Of a DNA stretch of 64,000 bases, positions 35,865-44,900 are shown piece after piece (the stretch's first letter is position 1; every line of letters begins with the position of its first letter). Both the position numbers and the translations under genes were made by a program. The DNA comes from Bacteroidales bacterium (GTDB lineage Bacteria; Bacteroidota; Bacteroidia; Bacteroidales; JAGOPY01): NCBI GenBank assembly GCA_017991835.1, contig JAGOPY010000006.1:175904-239903 (forward strand), in the 5' to 3' direction. The notes beneath the pieces are model-generated. The model was given only the letters and a program-made list of their open reading frames with translations, had not been told where the DNA came from and did no database searches.

Positions 35865-37778
35865 ATGAAATACATACGTTTAATGATGATGGTTGCTTTG
35901 CCGGCCATCCTGATCACGCTGCTGGCCGCTTGTCAGCAACAACCTGTAATTATGAAAGCAAAACAGATTCCTTTAGAAGATTTCTTTAAGAATCCGGAGA
36001 AGTCTTCTTACCAGATTTCACCGGGAGGCACCTATTTTTCGTTTAAGGCTCCTTACCAGGACAGGATGAATATTTTCGTCCAGAAAATCGGGACCGATTC
36101 CGCCATACGGCTTACATCGGAGATCGACCGCGATATCATGGGCTATTTCTGGCCGAATGATGAGCAGATCCTTTACCTGAAAGATATGGGAGGCGATGAG
36201 AATTTCCGTTTGTACGGTGTGAATGCCGATGGCAGTAATCTGAAATGTTTCACCGATTTTGAAGGCGTCAGGACCGATATTATCGACGATCTGCCCGAAT
36301 TCCCCGATCATGTCATCATTGGCATGAATAAACGGAATCCCCAGGTATTTGATCCTTACCGGCTGAACATCAGGACGGGAGAAATGGAAATGCTGGCCGA
36401 GAACCCGGGCAATATCCAGGGCTGGATCTTTGATCACGACGGAAAGCTCAGGGCTGCCACAGCTATTGTCGACGGGATCAACTCACAGATCCTTTACCGG
36501 GAGACCGAGAAGGATGAGTTTGTGCCGGTGCTGACAACCAATTTCAAAGAGACCTTGTCGCCGGTATTCTTTACGTTCGACAATAAGAACGTGTATGCAA
36601 TTTCCAACCTGGGCCGGGATAAAGCGGCGGCAGTGGTTTTCGATATTAAGAACGGCAAAGAGGTGGAGGTCCTCTATGAAAATCCCGATTACGATATCGA
36701 CAACATCTTCTTTTCCAGGAAGAGAAAAGTGTTGACTGCTGCGAATTATTACGGAGATAAGCGGAACAGGCACTTCTTCGACGAAGAGACCCGGTTGCTA
36801 TTTGACCGTCTTAACAAAGATCTGGGTAAATATGAATTGGGGATATCCGCTATAACGGATGATGAAAATAAATTGATTGTCCGCACCTACAGCGACAAAT
36901 CACTGGGGGCGTATTACATATTTGACCGCGAAGCGGATAAACTGACGAAGATCACCGATGTCAGCCCCTGGATCGATGAGAACGAAATGGCCGAAATGCT
37001 GCCGGTCAGGTACCAGTCGCGCGATGGCCTGACAATCCAGGGTTATCTCACTTTGCCCAAAGGCTACACAATGGAGACCGCCAAAAAGCTCCCGGTGATC
37101 CTGAACCCGCACGGAGGCCCCTGGGCACGCGATAACTGGGGTTTCAACCCCGAGGTGCAGTTCCTGGCCAACCGCGGCTATGCTGTGTTCCAGATGAATT
37201 TCAGGGGATCGACAGGTTTCGGAAGGAAATTCTGGGAAGCCTCCTTCAAACAGTGGGGAAGGACCATGCAGGATGATATTACCGACGGCGCCAAATGGCT
37301 CATCAGCAAAGGTATTGCCGATCCCGACAGGCTCGTGATCTACGGAGCCAGCTATGGCGGCTATGCCACGCTGCAGGGAATTGTCAAGGATCCCGGCTTG
37401 TATGCTGCGGCAGTTGATTACGTGGGGGTTTCCAACCTCTTCACCTTCATGAAAACCATCCCGCCTTACTGGGAGCCGTTCCTGCAGATGATGTACGAGA
37501 TGGTGGGCAACCCGGTGACCGACAGCCTGCTGATGGCCGAAACATCGCCCGTTCTCAATGCGGACAGGATCAAAACACCGCTGTTCATTGCCCAGGGCGC
37601 CAACGACCCGAGGGTTAACAAAGCCGAATCCGACCAGATGGTCGAAGCGCTGAAAGCCCGCGGAATCATTGTGGAATATATGGTGAAAGACAACGAAGGG
37701 CACGGCTTCTACAACGAAGAGAACCGCTTCGATTTCTACCGTGCGATGGAGAAATTCCTTGCGGAGAACGTGAAGTAA
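35865..37778 (+). CDS. S9 family prolyl oligopeptidase, lipoprotein
   Basis: 637 residues from the ATG at 35865. An N-terminal lipoprotein signal with lipobox LLAAC (Cys near residue 22) places it in the periplasm or outer membrane. A seven-bladed propeller covers roughly residues 40-370; the alpha/beta hydrolase domain then carries the triad Ser496 (GASYGGY), Asp581 (GANDPRV) and His613 (EGHGF). It probably trims peptides in the envelope. A TACTTTTG -7 box is at 35836-35843. The following hairpin at 37808-37837 may mark the transcript end. Confidence 0.94.
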   Translation: MKYIRLMMMVALPAILITLLAACQQQPVIMKAKQIPLEDFFKNPEKSSYQISPGGTYFSFKAPYQDRMNIFVQKIGTDSAIRLTSEIDRDIMGYFWPNDEQILYLKDMGGDENFRLYGVNADGSNLKCFTDFEGVRTDIIDDLPEFPDHVIIGMNKRNPQVFDPYRLNIRTGEMEMLAENPGNIQGWIFDHDGKLRAATAIVDGINSQILYRETEKDEFVPVLTTNFKETLSPVFFTFDNKNVYAISNLGRDKAAAVVFDIKNGKEVEVLYENPDYDIDNIFFSRKRKVLTAANYYGDKRNRHFFDEETRLLFDRLNKDLGKYELGISAITDDENKLIVRTYSDKSLGAYYIFDREADKLTKITDVSPWIDENEMAEMLPVRYQSRDGLTIQGYLTLPKGYTMETAKKLPVILNPHGGPWARDNWGFNPEVQFLANRGYAVFQMNFRGSTGFGRKFWEASFKQWGRTMQDDITDGAKWLISKGIADPDRLVIYGASYGGYATLQGIVKDPGLYAAAVDYVGVSNLFTFMKTIPPYWEPFLQMMYEMVGNPVTDSLLMAETSPVLNADRIKTPLFIAQGANDPRVNKAESDQMVEALKARGIIVEYMVKDNEGHGFYNEENRFDFYRAMEKFLAENVK

Positions 37779-37807
37779 ATTTAAAAGATTTTTTTAATGG
37801 GTTAAAA

Positions 37808-37837
37808 AGGGTTTCCAACCCCAGGGTTGGAAACCCT
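37808..37837. repeat. 13-bp perfect inverted repeat after the S9 peptidase gene
   Basis: AGGGTTTCCAACC (37808-37820) and GGTTGGAAACCCT (37825-37837) are perfect complements around a CCAG loop. The stem is strong enough to stop polymerase or protect the 3' end, but the T tract after it is poor (GTTATTTG). It may be a terminator or a copy of a dispersed intergenic palindrome. Confidence 0.6.
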
Positions 37838-37842
37838 GTTAT

Positions 37843-37879
37843 TTGAGATTTTATATTACTTTTACCTTTAAAATCTCAA
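37843..37879 (+). promoter_or_regulatory. 11-bp inverted repeat just before the next start codon
   Basis: TTGAGATTTTA (37843-37853) pairs perfectly with TAAAATCTCAA (37869-37879) around a 15-base loop; the right arm ends three bases before the ATG at 37883. If transcribed, the hairpin would shield the start region. It could equally be an operator for a dimeric regulator. Confidence 0.45.
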
Positions 37880-37882
37880 GCC

Positions 37883-38686
37883 ATGAAAACACCATACCCC
37901 CTTAAACTCCATAACCCCCTTAAATCCCTTACCACCCTTACCACCCTCATCACCCTCCTCCTCCTCCTCCCCCTCTCCGGTCGCTCCCAATGCGAGCCGA
38001 TGACCGCCGAAGAGTGCCCCGATCCGGAAGAAAACGGCCAGGTGTGCCCCGATTCCCTCGAAGTAGCCTACCTGAACCAGTTCTACAGCCAGGTGGCGAC
38101 CATTAAAACACCGGCGATATATTACCAGCCCCCCGATAGCAATATCATCACCATCCATCATGTGAAGCTGAAAGAGGTCGGCAACCTCCCCCCGGGCCTG
38201 ACCTGGCAATCCGACAGCCCCGACAGCGTATTTATGGCGGGCGAATATAACTGCGTTATCATGGAAGGCCAGCCCGAAGCCGCCGGGATCTACCCACTCG
38301 CCATTAAAGTTGGCGTTTCGGTCATTCCTTTCCCCGGATGGCCCCCTGTCGAGGTCGCAAACGTCACCGACTCCACTTCGCTCTCTATCCTGGTAGTCGA
38401 TGATTCAGGCATTCATGAAAGTAAGGAAATATTTGCCGGGCAGAATTTCCCCAACCCCTTTGTTGACATGACCGTTATCCCTTACTCAACAAGCCATGCA
38501 GGGGAGGCGACCTTTGAAGTTTTTACCCTGGCCGGACAATGTGTCCACACCGTAGCATATCCTGTGAATCGCGGGGAGAATGAGCTGATCTACAATGGAT
38601 CTGCTCTCCCGGAGGGTTCTTATTTTTACCTGGTCAGAGACGGAATCGGGTTGACCAGCGGCATTATGGTTAAAACCGGCCGTTAA
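37883..38686 (+). CDS. Small exported protein with T9SS type A sorting domain
   Basis: 267 residues. The signal peptide (residues 1-35) is encoded by a strikingly pyrimidine-rich stretch (37898-37982) with repeated ACCCTTACC/CTCCTC units, translating to runs of Thr and Leu. A Cys-containing mature region of about 130 residues of immunoglobulin-like character follows (it resembles the putative Ig domain with NLPPGLTW). The final 80 residues (FAGQNFPNPFVDMTVI to GIMVKTGR) are the T9SS type A tail. Ligand unknown. The TonB receptor gene begins 20 bases later, so they may form a surface-uptake operon. Confidence 0.82.
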   Translation: MKTPYPLKLHNPLKSLTTLTTLITLLLLLPLSGRSQCEPMTAEECPDPEENGQVCPDSLEVAYLNQFYSQVATIKTPAIYYQPPDSNIITIHHVKLKEVGNLPPGLTWQSDSPDSVFMAGEYNCVIMEGQPEAAGIYPLAIKVGVSVIPFPGWPPVEVANVTDSTSLSILVVDDSGIHESKEIFAGQNFPNPFVDMTVIPYSTSHAGEATFEVFTLAGQCVHTVAYPVNRGENELIYNGSALPEGSYFYLVRDGIGLTSGIMVKTGR

Positions 38687-38706
38687 TCCATCAATCGTAA
38701 CACTGA

Positions 38707-40986
38707 ATGATCCGGGCAATCCATCAATTTCTGAGGCAGGGGTTGGCTTTGCTGTTTGCTGTTACGGCATTTCAGGCCAACATAAACGCCCAGGATGCCG
38801 AAATCCGGGGGCGCATAACTGATGCCGTTGACGGCAACCCGCTGGCCGGTGTCAATATCGTTCTCGACAGCCTCAACGGCGCCGCATCCGATGCACAGGG
38901 CCAATATTCCCTTAAAGTTAAACCAGGAAATTATGTGCTGAATTACCGGTTTGTCGGTTACGAACCTTACCGTGTGTCAGTTACTCTGAAGGAGAATGAA
39001 ATTCTGACCAAAGACATTCAGCTATCTCAATCGGCCGTTCTGCTCAATACGGCAGTGATTTCTGCTTCCCGCTATGAGCAGCGCCTTTCGGATGTTACGG
39101 TCTCCATGGAGATCATCAAGCCCACTTTTATAGAGAAACAAAATGCTAACCAGCTCGACGAAGCGCTTCGCCTGATCCCCGGTGTGGATGTGATCGACGG
39201 GCAGGCCAATATCCGCGGAGGCAGCGGCTATTCCTACGGCGCCGGCAGCCGCGTCATCCTGTTGGTAGATGAACTTCCGATGCTGACCGGCGATGTGAAC
39301 GAAGTGAAATGGAATTTTATCCCGGTTGAGAACATTGGCCAGGTGGAGGTGATCAAAGGGGCTTCGTCGGCTTTATACGGCTCTTCTGCCCTGAACGGCG
39401 TGATCAATGTCAGGACGACTGCCCCGGGCGACAAACCGGAAACGACAGTCAGCCTATCGCAGGGGGTCTATACACGCCCCGCCCGGAAAGAGTTGAGCTG
39501 GTGGTGGGATGGCGTCCCGCTTTACAGCAGCGTCAAAGCAAGCCATATGCGGAAAGCCGGCCCGGTCGACCTTACCTTCGGGCTGAATGGTTTCGGTGAC
39601 CAGGGCTACCGGACCGACAATTACCAGTACTACGGCAGGGCATCGGCCGGTATCCGGTATAATCCGCCCGGTGTGAAAGGATTGAGTGCAGGGCTGAGGG
39701 CCAGCATCCAGTGGCAGGAGTCGTCCGATTTCCTGCTATGGACCGACGCCGATTCAGGCGCGTTCGTCCAGAATCCCGTTTCCGTTTCCCCTACGAACGG
39801 TATTCGTTTCAACGTTGATCCGTATGTTGTTTATTTCGATGATAAAAAAGGAGAACATGCATTACGGACAAGGTATTACAAGGTGCAGAATACTTTTGAT
39901 GAGGATCCGGACAAGGACAATGGCTCCGGATACTACTTCGGTGAGTACCAGTACCAGAAACAGTTCCGGTACAATATCCACCTGGCGGCCGGCCTGGCTG
40001 CTTCCTACACCGACGGAAGATCCAATCTTTACGGAAACCATACAGGTTCATCTTTTGCTGCCTTTGCCCAGTTCGATAAAAGGTTCTTCGACAGGTTGTC
40101 GGCCAGCCTGGGGCTGCGATGGGAGCGCAACAGGCTCGACGCGGAAAACGCGGAAGCAAAGCCTGTGGTAAGGGCCGGGATCAGCTACAAGGCAGCCGGG
40201 TCAACTTTCCTCAGAGCCTCCTTCGGCCAGGGATACCGGTTTCCATCCATGGCAGAGAAGTACACGGCCACCAGCCTGGGAAGCCTGAATATTTTCCCCA
40301 ATCCCGACCTTACATCCGAAACGGGCTGGAGCGCTGAAATCGGCATCCGGCAGGGTTTTCAGCTTGGCAGCTTGAGCGGGTCGCTGGATGTGGCCGGTTT
40401 CTGGACCGAATACCAGGATATGATGGAATTTACCTTCGGGTTGTACCTGCCCGACAGCAATACCCTTCCAACCCTGGACCATATCGGGTTCAAATCGGTC
40501 AATATCGGTGTGGCCCGCATTGCGGGGATCGATATCTCACTGAACGGACAGGTGAAAACCGGGGCTTTTCTCCTCAGCTATTTTGCCGGCTACACCTATC
40601 TTGATCCGATTGACCATTCGGTTGATTCCATAGAAAATGAGATACTGAAATACCGTTACAGGCATTCGGCCAAAGGCAATGCGGAGGTGGAGTACAGGCA
40701 TTATAACCTGGGAATTACGATCAATTACCAGAGCTTTACGGAACGGATCGACGAGGCTTTCGAAACGGTTATCCTTGGCCAGGAGTTCTTTCCCGGCCTG
40801 AAAGATTATCGCGAAGCAAATAATAAAGGTGCTGTGGTGATCGATATCCGCACCGGGTATCAACTCACCGCATCATCTGAGATCAGCCTGATAATCAAGA
40901 ATATATTTAATAAGGAATACATGGGCAGGCCGGGTGATATTCAACCACCCCGGACCATTGCCCTCCAATATGTACTGAAAATCTAA
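38707..40986 (+). CDS. TonB-dependent receptor with carboxypeptidase-like regulatory domain
   Basis: 759 residues. Signal peptide ending near residue 29; a carboxypeptidase-regulatory-like beta domain (IRGRITDAVDGNPLAGVNIVLD, residues about 33-115); a plug domain with LIPGVDVIDGQANIRGGSGYSYGAGSRVILLVDELPM and QVEVIKGASSALYGSSALNGVINV; then a 22-strand barrel ending in KNIFNKEYMGRPGDIQPPRTIALQYVLKI with the terminal aromatic pattern. It imports a scarce ligand through the outer membrane with TonB energy. No SusD partner follows, so a metal chelate or cobalamin-like ligand is as likely as a glycan. Ends 3 bases before a convergent gene. Confidence 0.95.
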   Translation: MIRAIHQFLRQGLALLFAVTAFQANINAQDAEIRGRITDAVDGNPLAGVNIVLDSLNGAASDAQGQYSLKVKPGNYVLNYRFVGYEPYRVSVTLKENEILTKDIQLSQSAVLLNTAVISASRYEQRLSDVTVSMEIIKPTFIEKQNANQLDEALRLIPGVDVIDGQANIRGGSGYSYGAGSRVILLVDELPMLTGDVNEVKWNFIPVENIGQVEVIKGASSALYGSSALNGVINVRTTAPGDKPETTVSLSQGVYTRPARKELSWWWDGVPLYSSVKASHMRKAGPVDLTFGLNGFGDQGYRTDNYQYYGRASAGIRYNPPGVKGLSAGLRASIQWQESSDFLLWTDADSGAFVQNPVSVSPTNGIRFNVDPYVVYFDDKKGEHALRTRYYKVQNTFDEDPDKDNGSGYYFGEYQYQKQFRYNIHLAAGLAASYTDGRSNLYGNHTGSSFAAFAQFDKRFFDRLSASLGLRWERNRLDAENAEAKPVVRAGISYKAAGSTFLRASFGQGYRFPSMAEKYTATSLGSLNIFPNPDLTSETGWSAEIGIRQGFQLGSLSGSLDVAGFWTEYQDMMEFTFGLYLPDSNTLPTLDHIGFKSVNIGVARIAGIDISLNGQVKTGAFLLSYFAGYTYLDPIDHSVDSIENEILKYRYRHSAKGNAEVEYRHYNLGITINYQSFTERIDEAFETVILGQEFFPGLKDYREANNKGAVVIDIRTGYQLTASSEISLIIKNIFNKEYMGRPGDIQPPRTIALQYVLKI

Positions 40987-40989
40987 AGG

Positions 40990-41823
40990 CTACCGGATTA
41001 CCAGCTTATCGTTACCGATGGGTCTTCCGTTTTCCTCCCGTAAATTGATCAGGTAGATTCCGGAGGCAAGGTTTTCCATGCGAATGAGATTTTCTCCGGG
41101 TTTAACCGTTATTTGCCTTATCATCCTTCCATCTACACTAAACACATTTAAGACCAGATTATTGGAGAAAGGATTGAAGATTTGTCCTTCACCGTTTCCG
41201 GGATTCGGGAAAAAATCAATGTGGCTCAAACCCGGCTCCTTCAGGCCAAAATGAAGAAAGAACTGATCATTGTTCACATCTCCCATTGTTTCTTCAGATG
41301 GCATTTGCCAGGTGAAACCGTCATATTCGTTGGATTCCCCGGAGAGTTGCAGCGATTTTCCTTCCAGTTCACCCGCTTCTGCAACGCCGATATCGACGGA
41401 AGTCATCCCCGATGCAGGGCCGTCAACGGCAGTGAGCGTCCCTTCCCAGCTTAAAAACTGCCCCGGGATCACGGTGCCGTCATAAACCAGCGCCAGTCCG
41501 TCGGCTTCTCCGTTCTGGATCCCGTTGGTCGGGTAAACACGATAGAAAAATGTAAACACATTTTCAACATGACCAACGGTGTATTCATCCAGCGATTTTG
41601 TGTCGTAGGATTCGCCGTTGTTGCCGTTATAAAGCACGATCTCGAATGAGGAAAGGTCGAAATTTTCCACATCCTGGATCACGATTTCAATAAATTCGAC
41701 AGTGTCGGTCCCGAAATCATCGTAGTGGATCTCATTCAGCCAGGCATTTTGTGCCCGTCCGGTAAAGGCGGTTAAAGCAAGGATGATGGCGGTAAGGGTC
41801 AGGGTTTTGTAAAGTTTTTTCAT
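40990..41823 (-). CDS. Lamin-tail-like secreted protein with T9SS sorting domain
   Basis: 277 residues. Signal peptide ends at the Ala-rich site before QNAWLNEIHYDD. The AWLNEIHYDDFGTDTVEFIEI opening and the LSSFEIVLYNGNNGESYD segment belong to the lamin-tail-like/intermediate-filament beta domain common in Bacteroidota surface proteins. A T9SS tail begins at IDFFPNPGNGEGQIFN and ends with the Gly-Ile-Tyr-Leu-Ile strand and KLVIR. Surface protein of unknown function. Convergent with the TonB receptor gene. Confidence 0.82.
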   Translation of the reverse strand: MKKLYKTLTLTAIILALTAFTGRAQNAWLNEIHYDDFGTDTVEFIEIVIQDVENFDLSSFEIVLYNGNNGESYDTKSLDEYTVGHVENVFTFFYRVYPTNGIQNGEADGLALVYDGTVIPGQFLSWEGTLTAVDGPASGMTSVDIGVAEAGELEGKSLQLSGESNEYDGFTWQMPSEETMGDVNNDQFFLHFGLKEPGLSHIDFFPNPGNGEGQIFNPFSNNLVLNVFSVDGRMIRQITVKPGENLIRMENLASGIYLINLREENGRPIGNDKLVIR

Positions 41824-41897
41824 TTGATTTGGAATTTTATGTTCTTGCCGGTTCTAAGACCGATCTCAAAGGTAAAACAACATTACTTACAGTTTCA

Positions 41898-41992
41898 AAA
41901 ATTCGTGCAAATTCGTTTCATACACTTTAATTCGCGTTCGATCAATGGCACTCGAATAAACTCGAATTTAAGCGAATGAACACGATTTTCTT
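41898..41992. repeat. Imperfect palindromic array of ATTCG/CGAAT motifs
   Basis: In the 176-base gap between two minus-strand genes, ATTCG occurs at 41901, 41911 and 41930 (GTTCG at 41936) and the complement CGAAT at about 41953, 41963 and 41973, arranged as mirror-image arms. The outer arms (41898-41918 and about 41971-41991) are near-complementary. The pattern resembles dispersed intergenic palindromes of Bacteroidota. It lies downstream of the GH38 gene and could act as its terminator. Nothing else is visible in the gap. Confidence 0.55.
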
Positions 41993-41999
41993 TTCTTAA

Positions 42000-44900
42000 T
42001 TACCAGTGTTCAGCTGAAATTATAAAATGCTTTATTCCGCCTGCCGGGATGGATTCTGCCGGATCCAGTGGTTTGCCGTTAATTCCGTCGGGGTCTGAGA
42101 CCTGAAGTTTTCCTTGATTTTGCAGCCGGGGCGTCTCTTCTTTTGAACCGGCATTGTAAACCGAAACCAGCAATGCTTTTCCATCATCAACCGGTTTAAC
42201 GGACGTTATCACCAGGTTCCTGTTCATGAATTGAACCAGCGAAGGTCTTGCTTTCATCCATCCGCCCCCTTTGCGGGTAATCAGCGGCTGGCGGTAACCG
42301 ATGGCTCTCTGTTCGGCCAGGGCTGGATCGAAGGCTTCATGCGGATAGACCACATAGCTGAACTCGCATGGGCCCTCCTGGCTTGCAGCGAAGTTGGTTT
42401 CCCAGTAGTTATTCATGGCATAGGAAAGAAAAGCCTGGGAGGAGGGGAGGGTATCAACCCAGCCCGTCACAATCGCATCCATCCCCGGTTTACCGGTTTC
42501 AAATAATGCTGCATCCGGACAAACCACTGTCACTCCTCCCTGTTTGCCCGATATATCGATCCAGTGCTCCATGGCCAGGTAGTTCCGGTTCGCCCCGGGT
42601 AACTGGTCTTTTTCAGGCCGGCAAAAGCCATAAGCCAGGTCGTATGTCATCTCGCCGCCGGCAACATTCCACGGGAAGATGAAGCGCACCGCCTCCGGCT
42701 CAACGACCTTCTTTTTACGCACCGTATTGATGATTTCAACCTGGCCGAGGGCATCCGTGATGCGGATGGTAACGTTCAGGCTCTCGCAGCCCGGCGCCTC
42801 CAGCTCCATGCTGAACGTTTTTACCAGCGGCCCATCGTCGATCGTCCTGATTTCTAGTAATTTTCCGGTGGATGATTTTTCGGGATCTCTTCCTGAGGTG
42901 TAGAGATATTCGTTAAGGCCGGAGTAAACAGAAAGATCGACGAGACTGGATGGAACGGATGAGACGCCATCTGGTTTTTCGAGATGGAGTCTCGCAGATT
43001 GAGATGGAGTCTCGCCAGGGTGCCATATAAACGATGATATTGCTCCCGTCAGAGAATCGATGGAAAGCGAATAAGCGAGCGTTTCGAGATTTATGGATTT
43101 GGAATTTGTTTGGTTTTTGGTCCGCCAGCTGGCGGATGGAATTTGGGATTTTTTACCCTGCATTTGGGTGATTTTATAGATTTTTGACCCCAGGGATGGA
43201 ACGGATGTGGCAAGGAATGCAATGTTCCCGTCCGAAAGGAGCTGCGTTTCGATAAGTTTCCCTGTATCATCCGCCAGGCCAACGGCTTCCGGATTCGGTC
43301 CGCCATAGATCGTTACCAGCCCGCTGCGGGGCCAGCCACAGGTGTTGATCACCTCGATGGCATCCGTTGCAGGCCCTCCGAGCGGCTTGCTGGTCATCGC
43401 CCCGAAAAACAACCTCCGGCTTTGCTGTTCCGCTTTCTCTGCAAAAGATCTCTTGATCTCCCACTGCTGCAGCGTAAAAGGTGAATCGGGCTCGCTGATA
43501 CTGTTCCAACTGCCCCAGGTATGCTCGTCGTAAAGCAACACATTCTGCCAGGCAGCATAGAATTCGTCCACAGGGTAGTTCTCCGGGTTGTACATCGCCC
43601 ACAAGGCCTGTGCCTGGATCAAACGGGAAGCATTCCGCCGGTTCTGGTGGGTCTCCCGCGCCGTCGACCAGGCGCCGTCTTCCCAGTAACCCGTAAGGTC
43701 GCCCTGGAATTCCTGTAATCCCGGCCCGTGCTTTTTTTCAAAAGCAGAGAATGCTTCTCCGACAGTCGAGATCACGATCTTTGGCGTCACATACCGCTCA
43801 TTCCACTTCCTGACAGCCATGGGCAGCGTCTCATCTACCGGGCCGTTGTCGGAACCGATATTGTACCGCAGCATCACCTCCTCGTAGGGATAATTCGTTT
43901 GATTAAGTTTATTCAGGTAACCGAAGAGGAGGTCTTCCTGGAGTCGCTTACGTATAATGCTGTATGCCAGTCCGGTGTGAAAGAGAGAATACCCTTCGCC
44001 ATGGATCCAGCATAATATTTTTTCTTCCCCGGAAGGGGAGACCCAGTAAAACGGCCGGTCGCCCCATTCTTCGAGAATGCTGCCGATCCGGTGGCCACGG
44101 TTTGTGCCAACAGAGAAGTATTTCACTCCGCTCCGGGCCATGGCCGGCACCAAAGCCCACGACCACCCCGGGATATCGGTGATCATCGCCGAGTTCAGAT
44201 CAACGCCGCACTCTTTCGCAATCCGGCGCCCGGCCTCCATCAGCCTGTCGAGCTCTTCCGGCCCGCAGAGCGACACCAGCTCGTTCGCATACAAGGCGTT
44301 CAGCTCAATCCGCCCGTCTTTCACCGCACGCCTGATCTGCTCTTTCTTTACCGGATCGGCGCTGTCGTACCAGCTCCCGAAAGCCCAGATCACCTCCGTG
44401 CACCATTTGAGCCCTGATCCCGCCGGAAAATCTTGTGTCGAATCGCTCAATGCCAGCGCCCGGTCAAGATTCTGCCACTGGATCTCTTCCACCTCCGGTT
44501 GAACATGCGTGTAGCCGATGTCGTTGTGCGAATGATGGAGCAGATAAATCGTCCGCGGGATGACGGGTGAGATGGTGAAAGATTCCTGCGCGATGAGTGT
44601 TTTTCCGGCCTTGATGACAAAGTCGAAGGCTGTTTCGGCCGTGATCTCGGGGACAGGGAGGTAGAGGACATTGTAACCGAAATCGAGATTTCTGTTCAGC
44701 TTTTTGCCGGCAACAGTGATCTTTGCCTCCACCGGCTCCGCATACCTGACGATCTCGGCCCGCAATACCTGGTAGTTGCCTTTATCGCCTTTCACAACAG
44801 CCTGTTCGGGGATCAGCCTCACCCGGTCATTCGTCTCATATTCAAAAACCATAAACCAGGTACGGCTGCCTGCACTTTCACCGACGACCCTGAACCGCAC

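Noticed and set aside
36900..37703. 267-codon antisense frame over the S9 peptidase
   Set aside because: The plus strand encodes an intact hydrolase with its triad here.
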